Shown here one piece after another: positions 1-11,050 of a DNA stretch of 64,000 nucleotides; position 1 is the stretch's first letter; the number at the start of each line of letters is the position of its first letter. Both the position numbers and the translations under genes were made by a program. The stretch is from positions 39,579,001-39,643,000 of the forward strand of contig NC_090291.1 of the NCBI RefSeq assembly GCF_037392515.1, given 5' to 3'. A model generated the notes under the pieces. The model made no database searches. It was not told the DNA's origin and saw only the letters and a list, made by a program, of their open reading frames with translations. The stretch is from Haliotis asinina. Its lineage: Eukaryota > Mollusca > Gastropoda > Lepetellida > Haliotidae.

Positions 1-327
1 ATATTTTAAGAAGGGAACGTTGAATTGCGACACTTAAAGCTGATTTACGACTGTTTCATAACAGAGTCTGCTGTGTATAACTGGGCTATGTCGAGGTCGT
101 TCTAACAAGCTGGCGCAGAACTCTGAGTAAAGGGTCAATGAACTGCTACATACTATCGGGACTGACAAATGTGGGTGCCTCGACAGACAGACGAGGGATG
201 TTCGCTGCACACTGTAAGGAATTAAATCTCACCACGTACTCCCCTTAACAAGTAGGAAAAGAGGAATGCACATTCCTTAACAAAGCAATCGTATTCGTAT
301 CCATGGCAATTTTGAGTGAACACAACA

Positions 328-510
328 GTGAGTGAGTGGGTTTAGATGTACGCTGCAAAATCCATTGGCTTCACACATTGCAAACACGTGTGTGGTGCCC
401 TTAAGTGCACAATGGTCTTAAGTGCACAGAAAGTATTAACAACACACGTGTGGAATCGAACCCAGATGTTCAGCGTGACGAGCGACAGCAGTAACCACTT
501 GGCTGATTAA
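328..510 (-). mobile_element. SINE-A, minus, interrupted
   Basis: gtgagtgagtgggtttag tail, a degenerate middle with a repeated cttaagtgcac, then the tRNA head in complement (ggaatcgaacccag, gtaaccacttggct). Confidence 0.6.
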
Positions 511-1119
511 TAACGAAATATATAACTCGAGCATAAAAATAATGATTTCCAATTCTAAAACGTTCTGTTAAACACTAATCGATGACATTTAATACTACCA
601 AAACACGAGATAGGGATCACCAGCAACAAAAGCTAAGCCAGGTTACTGGGGATTGGTCGAAGAGAGTGAGGTTGTTTAGTTCTGCCAGTACACTGTACAC
701 GATGCTTCCACCATCTTCTTTCAGGTAATGGCGCCAGGGTTTCAGCACGTCCTTGAAGATCTCATGACACATCAAACGGATATAACTCAATCTATCGCTA
801 AATGAACTCCCAGACTGATTTACACAGCGTGGGCATGAGTTTTATACGCTTACACCCCATTAAACGATTATTATCTATTTGAGCTTCAAGTATGTATTGA
901 GTGTCATTTTCTCGGAAAATGGAGTATTAAATGAGACTGGTTGGTGCAATATACAATCTTCATCTACGCAACATGCTGACAACGCAAGATGTGTGCATTA
1001 ATAGAGTGATATAGGATACACACTGTCAGTATTATTATTGCACTCCACCGCCAGGGTGAATTAACTTGTACGCTCTTCAAGGGATCGTGTAGCATCATGC
1101 CACTTCACGTACCACATCG
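511..1119. other. No gene seen
   Basis: AT-rich unique-looking DNA without exons or repeats I recognise; the same holds for 1721-2184. Confidence 0.4.
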
Positions 1120-1225
1120 AAATGAAAAAAAACCCAAGGACAAAAAAAAAAATAAAAAAAATAAATAAATAAATAAAAAAATTTAAAAAACCCCCACAAA
1201 ACAGAAACAAACAAAAAACAACAAC
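1120..1225 (+). repeat. A-rich low-complexity tract
   Basis: Runs of A with aaat and aaac units; the minus-strand Phe-rich frame across it is a composition artefact. Confidence 0.85.
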
Positions 1226-1234
1226 AAACATCGA

Positions 1235-1315
1235 TCTAGGCATTTGGTACGATGATTTGTGTCAACCCAGACGGCGAGCCTGACCACCTGATAGTCACTT
1301 CAAACGACGTTGCTA
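1235..1315 (-). mobile_element. SINE-B fragment, minus
   Basis: Core block acggcgagcctgaccacctg and the preceding gtgtcaaccca only; head and tail lost. Confidence 0.6.
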
Positions 1316-1596
1316 AAGATAAATTCTACTCCGGAACGTCACGTGTCAAATCATTTTGTGGTGGTAACGTGCACGATATAAACTGACGAAAAAAAGAAAA
1401 TACACAGGTGTAATTGTTGCTGCAATCCCAAATTTGCGTTCTGACTAGTAAATTACTGAACAACACAGATTGTTTAGAACGCAACCACCATGTTTCACTT
1501 ATGACAATGCAACCAAAACCATTTGTACTTGTTTTGCACGATTTACTTTGCAAAATAATTAGGCTGTTTAACTGTTTCAGTATGATAGGTCATACA

Positions 1597-1720
1597 TGTG
1601 ATCGACCCAGAATTGGACGTCCCAGAGTCACAACACCCCAAGAGGATCGCTATCCGCCGGATGTTGACGGTGAAGTCATTAGCAGCCATATCACTGGGTC
1701 ATCGCGTTAGCCGGTTCACG
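1597..1720 (+). pseudogene. Tc1/mariner transposase N-terminal fragment
   Basis: One frame reads RPRIGRPRVTTPQEDR, the linker between the two helix-turn-helix halves of Tc1-type transposases. A +1 shift continues with IRRMLTVKSLAAISLGHRVS. The fragment is frameshifted, with no DDE domain nearby, so it is a dead scrap. Confidence 0.65.
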
Positions 1721-2184
1721 GTACCCAGCACTAATGCGTGCTGCTGGAATATACACCCAAAGACCGTTGTGTTGAATGTCCTTGACCTTGCAGCATCGGA
1801 ACCCTCTGCAGTTGTCAGAACTATATCGCTGTTTATTTATGTAAACATATTTGCTGGCATACCCCGTGTATTGCAGCGTGCTTCATCATGCATTTTCCGT
1901 TTCATCAAACGCTTTTGTGGTATTATTATGTTCTTGAAATATAACGCATCCTGTATACTTTCGTTTGCCAGTCAGTTTTCTTTAGAAACATTTCATTTTG
2001 AGCTGATAATGAATACACTCACAGTTTTCTTAGTCAGCCTCTTCATATTTAGTACATTTAATATCCAAATAAATTAAATAACACCGCACACGCTGCGGAT
2101 TTAACACACCTGAGTAAATGCACAAATTAGGTCATTGCAAAATAAAACATGCCATCCGTTCTAGTCGACACCTTCTCGACCTTC

Positions 2185-3165
2185 TGAGGTGAGACCGGAG
2201 AGCGATAACCAATCACAGTAGGCCAGAGTGCGATAGCCAATCACAGTGAAGTATTATTTTCGAACTTTCAGCTTCATTTCCCGATAACCTAGCTCAGTTC
2301 CAAGAAACGACCCAATACATCCTCTTACTGTTTACCATGGGATATCCGGGCTAGTGCACACTAATTGTTCAACAGGATGGTTGCAACCGAATCCCTTTAT
2401 CAGTTCAATGATGAATATCCTTCTTTATGTACCTACTGGGCACCACGAACCTATGTTCTGTGGGATCTAAAGCACCAAATCTTTAATGCCAGTGAGTGCC
2501 AATGAAATAAGGTTACGCATTTACCTATTCATCCTTGATAATAATGCACAAGGGGGAGCTATTGAATTGAACGTGAGCTCCGGTACAAGACATGTTTTGT
2601 GTTTCTCAAGGGTTAGTCTATTATAAGGTGTCTCGATCGTCTCCTGAATACTCTGACATGCAGTTGGAAGGCAACCAAGGTCATTGCGTGGTAACATGGC
2701 GTCCTAACAGCTTGTGTACAAGATAACTTGAATATTTATAAATGAAATTACAAGACAATTTGCACACTTGGTCAGACGTTCCAAGATACGGGGGACCTCC
2801 GTTTAAGATCAATGCCGCTGTTAAACATGGTTGAGATTTCACGGAAAATCGAAACAATGCATGATAACTCGCTTGTGATTATCTCCCACGGGTGTTCCCG
2901 GAGTTTCATGCGCAGAAGCATCGTACCAAATCTAGACTTGATTAGTCTGTAGGGCTTCAGTATTGTACGGAAGACTTGCCATGAGCAACATAATATGGTT
3001 CACTGACTGTGAAATGTTACCTAGACTTGCTTCATTTTGAGCTTTAACACTGCAGGAAGGGCTAGGCTGAAGGGAAATAATATGCTTTAGGGACTGTGAG
3101 GTGGAACCTAGACTTGTTTCATTTAGAGCTTTAGCATTGCAGAGAGGGATTGGTAGTAGGTAAAA
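2185..3165 (+). repeat. Left copy of a ~0.9-1 kb inverted repeat pair
   Basis: This segment matches, on the opposite strand, 5628-6515 in the same order over nearly all its length, with blocks of near identity such as 2280-2400 against 6275-6400. It contains two copies of a cctagacttgcttcatttt block (about 3020 and 3110). A further fragment of that block lies at 20150-20230. The pair could be two insertions of one dispersed element or long arms of a single ~4.3 kb element. Confidence 0.75.
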
Positions 3166-3549
3166 TACCGGAGTGACAGGATAACATACATGTACAAATA
3201 ATTCTGTTAACTTTGTAACTCCTCACAAACTACTTCCGTTGCATTCTTCCCAGAACGTCATCTTGTTCATGTTTCCATCTTTGATCGAGATGTTGGTTGA
3301 CGTAACATTCTGAAAATGTTGCAGATTATTTTAATTATAAATTAGTTCACAAATAAACACAATGCACTGATAAGGTGAATTACAAGGGTACTAAATAAAG
3401 TAGCACTACAAACTCCATCATATAGTACAGACACAATGGCAGTATTGCACTTGGTGGGTGGACCGATGGTTTAGAGTTGTTTAACGGTGCAGTTAGCAGT
3501 GCTTCAAATTCATCATGACGACTTCATATGCCAACAGTCCAGATTTGTG

Positions 3550-3840
3550 ACGGTCAGGGCTGGGACGGGTCCAGAATTTATACCCGGGAATCCCACTCCA
3601 TTTAACCCTACCCTTATGTTAATTCCTGACGTCCAAAATGTGGAAGAAAGGGCAACAATCTTTTTAACTCGGAGACTAAAATTTCGAATTTTTCAATATT
3701 TTAACCAGCGTATTATATTGAAAAGAAGATACTGTAATTGTGTCCAAATCTTCAAAGACAATACAACATTATAATCATGAAAGAATAACGTATTATATTG
3801 TTTCATCTATTTGTCACATGATCATAACGACATCTGAAGG
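3550..3840 (+). repeat. Dispersed repeat, copy 1
   Basis: Starts at the ggctgggacgggtcc block and shares with 43262-43565 the blocks cttatgttaatt, tcttcaaagacaatacaa, catgaaagaataac and cacatgatcataacg in the same order. Class unknown. It lies between the arms of the long inverted repeat. Confidence 0.65.
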
Positions 3841-4035
3841 TGTGGTTTTAATCCACCTCTGGTTTGTATTGCCCCCTGACTCCGAGACAGTCAGTCAGTT
3901 GAGGAAATCAGATTTGTTGCAAATTTCTTGACATCTCACACTTGATGCCAAACCTGCAATGAGGAAATTTCAGATGTTGAAAATTGTTTTCAACCACTAT
4001 ATTGATGAGGGGATTTTTTTAACATGATGTTTTGG

Positions 4036-4100
4036 ACTTTTGTTTGCTGGCGATAAGGTGTCAGACTCTGAGGGTGTGGGTTCAAATCCACTTTCTCAAT
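4036..4100 (+). repeat. tRNA-like SINE head fragment
   Basis: gataaggtgtcagactctga and gtgggttcaaatccac resemble the anticodon arm and B-box of a SINE-C type head; no body is visible. Confidence 0.4.
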
Positions 4101-4399
4101 GGCATTGTATAATCATGTGTGTATATACATCTCAATACTTGGTTGTAGTCGCTCGTACGCTTTAGCACTGCCTCACCAACTTCTAGAATGTCGATCAAAC
4201 AATGAACACAACTTGTTTATTCACGATATGGCTGTGATATTCAGGATGTGACTCATTAAATCTCTATTCAGGGATAAACTGTATTCTAGGGGGATATGGA
4301 AAGAGACCAGTAGCGAGAGATGTGTCAAATCCAGGCATTGCCAACTTCAGGTAGGTGTGTGCATCACGGTCATTGTTTTATGACGCATACTATCTATGC

Positions 4400-4905
4400 A
4401 ATCAGAATATCACATGATATCACCCATGATGCCATAACAGGATATCACTCATGATGACACCCATGAAGCATACCATGCATAATGTTACGACAAGATATCA
4501 TCCATGATGATAAGACAGGACATCACCATGATGTCAGAACAGGATATCGCCCATGATGATACGACAGGATATCGTATATGATCTCATGTCAGGGTATCAC
4601 CCATGTCACGGCTGGATTTCATACATGTCACGACTGGATATTACCTATGAATTTCTCGATTAGACATCACCCAAGGTACCACGACAGGATGTCACACGTT
4701 ATGACAGGACATCACACATGATGTCACGTATAATATCACCATGACGTCACGACAGGATATCTCACCCATGAAGTCATGCCAAGATATCACCCATGATGTC
4801 ATGGCAAGATACCACTCGTGATGTGACTACAGGATATGATCCATGTCACGAAAGGATATCACCTATGATGTGACGATAGGATACCCCACATGATCTCAAA
4901 CAGCG
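4400..4905 (+). repeat. Degenerate minisatellite, unit about 25 bp
   Basis: About 20 diverged units based on caggatatcacccatgatg followed by tcacga. Spacing varies, which argues for an old, decaying array. No reading frame is maintained. Confidence 0.75.
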
Positions 4906-5224
4906 CATCACACAACACGCCCCCTCGAGGGTCCAAAATATTAACACTCCGTGTGCATCATAGTTCATCTGATTTCATTCAGCTTGTTAAACGTTCTAAA
5001 CCAATCTGCGATCACTAAAGCTATAGTTTATTGAATAATTCAAATACAGTACCAAGGAGACGCCGAGTACACTAAATATTGATGTGGACGTGCAGGAAAT
5101 AGCATCGTCAATATTTGCCTGTTAATGCATCGCCGTCAGGCGCTAGGATGACATTTTCCACTACGAGCTGGCTGTATTCAGGGGCGGACATTATTTATAG
5201 CAGATTCTATATTCAATTTCGGAG

Positions 5225-5365
5225 CGTTGTGTGGCCAAGTGGTTAAAGCGTTAGTTCATCACGCTGAATACACGGGTTCGAATACCCACATGGGTATTAA
5301 GTGTGAAGCCCACACATGTCCCCCGCCGTGATATTGCTGGTATATTGCTAAAAGCTGAAATAGTA
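5225..5365 (+). mobile_element. SINE-A, plus
   Basis: Head ccaagtggttaaagcgtt, B-box gggttcgaatac, body gtgtgaagcccaca and tail gatattgctggtatattgct; it lacks the ctcac end. Confidence 0.75.
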
Positions 5366-5627
5366 ATCATATATAATTTAGAATGTGTTGTATCAACCAA
5401 CATCCCGATCACAGCTGGGAACATGGACACGAAGACTTCCTGGGGTTTTAATGCAACCGATGTAGTTTATCAGGAGTTACAAAGTTAACAGTCTTATTTC
5501 AATGTCCGTCTCCTGGGTATCCATTCATTCTCGCTGAACATGCGTATGCTTCAGAGTTATTAAATTTTCTCCCGTCTGAAAAGACCCCGCATTGTCAAAT
5601 AAATCTGTCTCAAAGTCCCTGAATCAC

Positions 5628-6515
5628 ATCATTTTGCCTACTACCAATCCCTCTCTGCAATGCTAAAGCTCTAAATGAAGCAAGTCTAGGTTCCATTTCA
5701 CAGTCCCTGGACCATTTTATTTTTCCTAATGCCAAGCCCTCCGTGCAATGCCGAAGCCATACAGGCTAATCAAGTCTAGATTTGATATGATGCTTCTTCG
5801 CGTGAAACTCTGGGAACACCCGTGGGAAATAATCATGAGCGACAGGGTTATCATGCATTGTTTCGAAATTTCGTGAACTTTGATCCATGTTTCACAGTGA
5901 CCTTGGTCTTAAATGGGGGTGACCCATAATTTGAAACGTTTGATCAAGTGTGCAAAATGTCCTAACATTGCATTCACTCATGTTATCCTGTACACAAGCT
6001 GCCATCCATTGCCATCCAATTGCACTTAGTGAAGAAGTCAGTGTCTCGAATACAGAGACGGGACACCTAATAATGAACTAACATTTGAGAAACAAACAGC
6101 ATTTCTTGTACCCTAGCTTACATTCCAGCCAATAGCGGCCTTCCTTACATAATGATCAAGGATGATTACGTTCTAATATAACTGTGTAACCGCATGCCAT
6201 TGGTGCTTTAGATCCCACAGAATATAGGTTCTTGGTGCCCAGTAGGTACATACAGCCGGATATTCAGCTGAGAACCGATAAAGGGATTCGGTAGCAACCA
6301 TCCAGTTCAACAATTAGTGTGCACTAGCCCGGATATCCCATGGTAAACAGTAAGAGGATGTATTGGGTCGTTTCTTGGAACTGAGCTAAATTCTCGGGAA
6401 ATGAAGCTGAAAGTTCGAAAATAAAATTTCAGTGTGATTGGCTATCTCTCTCCGGTCTACTGTGATTGGCTGTAATTCTTCAGTCTACTGTGATTGGCTG
6501 TCGATCTCCAGTCCC
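5628..6515 (-). repeat. Right copy of the ~0.9-1 kb inverted repeat pair
   Basis: Inverted counterpart of 2185-3165. Its outer end holds three near-tandem ~29-bp units each containing gtgattggct (6430-6515); the left copy has two (2200-2250). ATTGG is the core of a CCAAT box, but here it is part of the repeat. Confidence 0.75.
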
Positions 6516-6729
6516 ACTTCATATGAACTTGCTCCTAAAAGCAGATTTTGTCACCACTTCAAATGGAACCTCGATCAGAGAAAGCACTCAGCGAGTATGT
6601 TAGGTTACCTACAAATGAACACACTTCCACACTCATTTTCTCATACTCCAGTTTACAATCTTGTTAATGCTGACTGGTTTGCACAGTCATGAAATTATAT
6701 ATACAGGCCTTCGTGTTTATACCATTGCT

Positions 6730-6896
6730 GGGGCGGTGGGGTAGCCTAGTGGTTAAAGCGTTCGCTCGTCACGCCGAAGACCTGGGTTCGATTCCCCACA
6801 TGGATGCAATATGTGAAGCCCATTTTCTGGTGTCCCCCGCCGTGATATTGCTGGAATATTGCTAAAAGCGGCGTAAAACTAAACTCACTCACTCAC
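6730..6896 (+). mobile_element. SINE-A, plus, full length with exact 12-bp target duplication
   Basis: Reference copy: ggggcggtggggtagcctag start, B-box gggttcgattcc, body gtgaagcccatttt, then tggaatattgct, gcggcgtaaaac and (ctca)n. tataccattgct occurs at 6718-6729 and 6897-6908, the mark of LINE-driven insertion. Confidence 0.95.
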
Positions 6897-6921
6897 TATA
6901 CCATTGCTAACTGTAGCAATG

Positions 6922-7012
6922 GGGCGGTCAGGAAATAATCGATCTACGCCATTATGATATGATGACATCTGTCAACCCAGACAGCGACCCTGACCATCCA
7001 GTCCCGTTAGTT
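6922..7012 (-). mobile_element. SINE-B fragment, minus
   Basis: aaataatcgatctacgcc, gatgacatctgtcaaccc and cgaccctgaccatcc; the head is lost. Confidence 0.65.
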
Positions 7013-7127
7013 ATGTCATATGCCAAACATTGAGTATTATGTGGATAACACGGTGAACAGGTGCGGTTTGGTAGCTTAGTGATGAAGGTGACCTTTCATG
7101 AAATTGATAAACCAGACATGTTTTTCT

Positions 7128-7275
7128 GTTTGCTGGTGAGGTAACCTACTGATTAAGGCATTCGGGTTCGATTCACCACATCGGTAAAATGTGTGAAGCC
7201 CATTTCTGGTGTCCCTCGCCGTATAATTGTTGGAATATTGCTACAAGCGGCGTAAAACTAAACTCACTCTGCCTC
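7128..7275 (+). mobile_element. SINE-A, plus
   Basis: Shortened head (aacctactgattaaggc), B-box gggttcgattcacc, complete body and the gcggcgtaaaactaaactc tail. A lone tail fragment follows at 7425-7470. Confidence 0.8.
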
Positions 7276-7470
7276 TTGTTGTGTGCGCTACGACAAGGCA
7301 AACTGTATCTTGATGTACGACAAACTCAAAACTTCCAAATGAATCATTGTGAAGAAGATGTTCATACTTGAAAGTCAACTAACTCACTCCCTGTTTGAGA
7401 ATAGTTTTTAAGTCTATCCTTGAGGTCGTACGCCGTGATATCGCTGTAACAATGCTACAAGCGGCATTAA

Positions 7471-8480
7471 AAAACGTCGCGTTCACGTAAAGAAGACGAT
7501 ACAATCCAGGAACAGTGCTTTTAACAATGACACAAATTGCAGAGTATATAGAGTATGTTGTTCAAGAAATGGATTCACGATTATCAATGAGAGAAGATAG
7601 TTCCATGTGTTGTTTAACTAATGGTGACAAAACTAAGCATTCGAGCGTTACATGTTAAAATCACGTATAATTCAAACTGAGAATGTAGACCACCCGGCCC
7701 TTCGACCTATGAGACACAACAGCTTTAAAATCAAGTACAGACAAATTATTAAGACAAAACCGTTAAGTATTGATATACATTATGATAAATATTGACTTCT
7801 ACTAAAATGCGCGTTTTCATCACGTGATTACAGTCCGGGTACAGGTAGGCTCGCGGGATACGTTCCTGAATGACTAAGACGTTTTGGTTCCTCAAACAAC
7901 GCCGAAGAAAGTGGTCACGTGACGAGGAAAACGTTTCTCGGGTGTGCTTGTCATGTGAAACGTCCGGGTTATACAGTTCAGGACAGAAGTCACAGGTCGT
8001 TTTTATTTTTTATACGGAGCATGAGGGAGAGGATGTTTATGATGTCAAAGGTCTGTATTGAGAACGGTTGATAGCGACATTTCTTATGTCACGGTGCTTG
8101 AGAACAATGTCGGTACATCGAGTGTTTGCGCCCTTTCTTAATCTCACAACTTCAGTTGAATGCATGGAGTTTCTACCAGTAACGGACACAGGACACAAAT
8201 ATTTTATTGACACCAGCACGTCAATAACACATTAATACCTTACTCAGACACGTGTACAAACACTTGTCGTTAAAACATGGGCATCTTACAAAGACACACA
8301 ATCATTTCCACAGCGCAGTCATGTTTTACAAAGACACATGCATCAAACACATCAAACACATCTAAGCATTAGGCTATGACATACAACTATGTCAATAAGA
8401 CACGGGCATCAAACTAAGGCACGGAGAGGCTTCAGTAACACACAGGTATCAAACTTTATCTTACCTCACACATGAATGTC
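7471..8480. other. No gene seen
   Basis: Short open frames only, none with a domain. From 8220 on, irregular cacaggtatcaaac-like phrases recur and continue past the duplication at 9240-9440, a loose degenerate repeat. Confidence 0.4.
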
Positions 8481-8550
8481 GCTTTCTGATTGGCTAAACG
8501 CTATTCTATTATTTTCAATGTACCCCGCTTACAGGGGATGTATTATATAA

Positions 8551-9176
8551 GTTGTTCACTGGTCACGATTTGGCCATGGGCTCATGTACCCTCGAGGTTT
8601 GTTTATGTTCAGTGAACAACGTATTTATCTTACCGAACACCTGAATTTTAATCTTGAACTGTTTGAAGCACTTCTGTTGAATGCGGGGCGTATCGCCATT
8701 TTGCAGACGACACTAGGTAATCAGATTTAGAGTTCTCCCTTCCATCGATTTTTAATCGCAATACATCGGTAATTTCCGTGCTTCATGCGTGACTCAATGT
8801 TATTCGAGATGAAAAAGTACTACCCTGAAGCACCAGAAGAGTTCGGAATTCCCAGAGAAATACGTTGTTCACTGGTCACGATTTGGCCATGGGCTCATGT
8901 ACCCTCGAGGTTTGTTTATGTTCAGTGAACAACGTATTTATCTTACCGAACACCTGAATTTTAATCTTGAACTGTTTGAAGCACTTCTGTTGAATGCGGG
9001 GCGTATCGCCATTTTGCAGACGACACTAGGTAATCAGATTTAGAGTTCTCCCTTCCATCGATTTTTAATCGCAATACATCGGTAATTTCCGTGCTTCATG
9101 CGTGACTCAATGTTATTCGAGATGAAAAAGTACTACCCTGAAGCACCAGAAGAGTTCGGAATTCCCAGAGAAATAC
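8551..9176 (+). repeat. Exact tandem duplication, unit 313 bp
   Basis: Units 8551-8863 and 8864-9176 are identical as far as I can read, and a third begins at 9177 but diverges after about 15 bases. Each unit contains an inverted pair gttgttcactg / cagtgaacaac. The unit belongs to a dispersed repeat whose flank (ttctgattggctaaacgc at 8485) and body recur, partly inverted, at 16600-17215. Confidence 0.9.
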
Positions 9177-9559
9177 GTTGTTCACTGGACACGAGGGGGG
9201 CATGGGCTCATGTAGCCTCGCGACCATTGAACAACTTATAATGGCACAGGGAGGTTTCGGTATCACACAGGTATCAAACAAAGACACAAACAGGTTTCAG
9301 TAAGACAAAGGTATTAAACTATGGCACAGGGAGGTTTCAGTATCACACGGGTATCGAACTAAGGCACAGGGAGGTTTCAGTAACACACGGGTATCAAACT
9401 AAGGCACAATGATGTTTAAGTCTCACAAGGGTATCAAACACTGACATGTCAATACCACAAAGGCATGAAATTACATACATGCAAACTATTATTTTGTTGA
9501 AATGAATTCCTAAAATACAATTTAACTCGTTTATTCTATGCTCTCGGCCTTTCTTTGCC

Positions 9560-9820
9560 AAGTAGCTGTAGGCTAGTGGTTAAAGCGTTCGTTCCTCAAT
9601 GTCGATTCCCCACATGGGTACAATGTGTGAAACCCATTCCTTGGTGAGTCATAGTTTCAGGACGTACCTCCCCTGCCGTCTGTAACCGTTGTGAAATTAT
9701 CTTTTGTGCATCAAATAACATCTGTATTTATTCCATTCTGTTCTGATCACAGTAGTTAAGTGCTAGCTCATCACTCCAAAGACCCGGGTCCGATTCCTCA
9801 GATGGGTACTATGTAAGCTC
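9560..9820 (+). mobile_element. Two SINE-A head fragments, plus
   Basis: 9560-9645: ggctagtggttaaagcgttc and gtcgattccccacatggg. 9745-9815: agtgctagctcatcactcc and gggtccgattcctc. Confidence 0.6.
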
Positions 9821-9839
9821 AGCTTACTTCCCGTCCCCT

Positions 9840-10010
9840 ACCTAAAACCTGACGTGAGCAGTTGGTAGGGCCCGAGTTCGAATCTACGGAAAGTTTTTTT
9901 TTTTCTTATTTTTTGTTGGTGGACAATTTACAGTCTATCAGGCGAGTAGAAAGATAGAAATAAAAAAATCCCCGCTTTTCATATAGTAAATATTAAAGCT
10001 GATCGCACAG
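9840..10010 (+). repeat. SINE-E-like dispersed repeat, copy 1
   Basis: tgagcagttggtagggcc, a gagttcgaatct box, aagttttttttttt and a gacaatttacagtc block are shared in order with 10920-11050. The B-box-like start suggests a tRNA origin. Confidence 0.5.
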
Positions 10011-10019
10011 TTTCTGTTT

Positions 10020-10125
10020 TCTGCTGTTCCCCGCTTGATATTGCCAGGGATAATCTGTATATAGTCTCCCTGATATTGCTGGAATAGTGCCTAAAGCCGC
10101 GTAAAACTAAACCCCCTCACTCGCT
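10020..10125 (+). mobile_element. SINE-A tail, plus
   Basis: ccccgcttgatattgcc and, duplicated, cctgatattgctggaatag with a gccgcgtaaaactaaacc end. Confidence 0.6.
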
Positions 10126-10355
10126 CTGATCACAGTACGATCCAAACCATACACAATGAACTGGCACAATGTTCAAAATCGCAAGGGTGTTTCAGTGAGG
10201 ATTTAATATCGTGTCCTTTTCATCTTCTTGCTTATTATGTTCAAAATTAAACAGTTAACGAAACACTATCTGAGCAAGAATCCGTCGTGACACCAAGAAA
10301 GAACAAAGAACTGTAAGTTAACAGTTGTATTTGAAAAATATAACTTACTGCGAAC

Positions 10356-10685
10356 GAGTGAGTGAGTGGCTTTAGTTTTATGCCGCACTCAGCAATATTC
10401 CACCTGTATGGTGGCGGTTTGTAAATAATTGAGACTGGACCACACTGTCCAATGATCAACAACAGGAGCATCGATCTACTCAATTGGGATATGATGACAT
10501 GTGTTAACCAAGTCAGCGAGCCTGACCACCCGATCCCATCAGTCGCCTCTAACGACAAGCATAGACGCCTTTTATGGCAAGCATGGATTGCTGAAGGCCT
10601 ATTCTATCCCGGGACCTTCACGGCTCCCTCTTAAGACAAGAATGGGTGACTGAATATCAATTCTTAATCCGGATCTTCACGGGTA
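10356..10685 (-). mobile_element. SINE-B, minus, near full length, plus a second 5' end
   Basis: Tail gagtgagtgagtggctttag, cagcaatattcc, the cgagcctgaccacccgatcc core and the head in complement to gggaccttcacgg (10623). A second partial head (ggatcttcacggg) follows to 10685. Confidence 0.9.
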
Positions 10686-10919
10686 AGAATAAAGAAAACA
10701 TCAAACTGGAATGATTCAGGTGCTACTGTCATAAAGTCAGACATCTGGGCCATTAAAACGCTTTCCTTTCACTCTGTGATATATGAGAGTGGATTGATAT
10801 ATTAAATGTAAGAAAGAAGAATGTTCATACATAGCACATATCGCTCAGCTGAGTTGCTAATGTACAGTCGACCTCTGCCTGTAGCATTCATGCCAGCACT
10901 GATACAGGTATCAAGCAAT

Positions 10920-11050
10920 GACATGAGCAGTTGGTAAGGCCTGACATCTGCGGAAAGTTTTTTTTTTTCATTTTAGGTTGGTTGGGCAATTTACAGTCGG
11001 TCGGTCGAGTACAAACATAGAAATACAAAAACACCCCGGCTCCCCTAAGA
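10920..11050 (+). repeat. SINE-E-like dispersed repeat, copy 2
   Basis: Same order of blocks as 9840-10010: tgagcagttggtaaggcc, ggaaagtttttttttt, ggcaatttacagtcgg. Same orientation, about 1.1 kb away. Confidence 0.5.

Noticed and set aside
1061..1243. Phe-rich minus-strand membrane-like peptide
   Set aside because: Read from an A-rich tract; composition artefact.
6730..6810. tRNA gene
   Set aside because: A- and B-box-like sequences are present but the stem pairing is poor and a SINE body and target duplication follow. All other tRNA-like heads here are also SINE parts.
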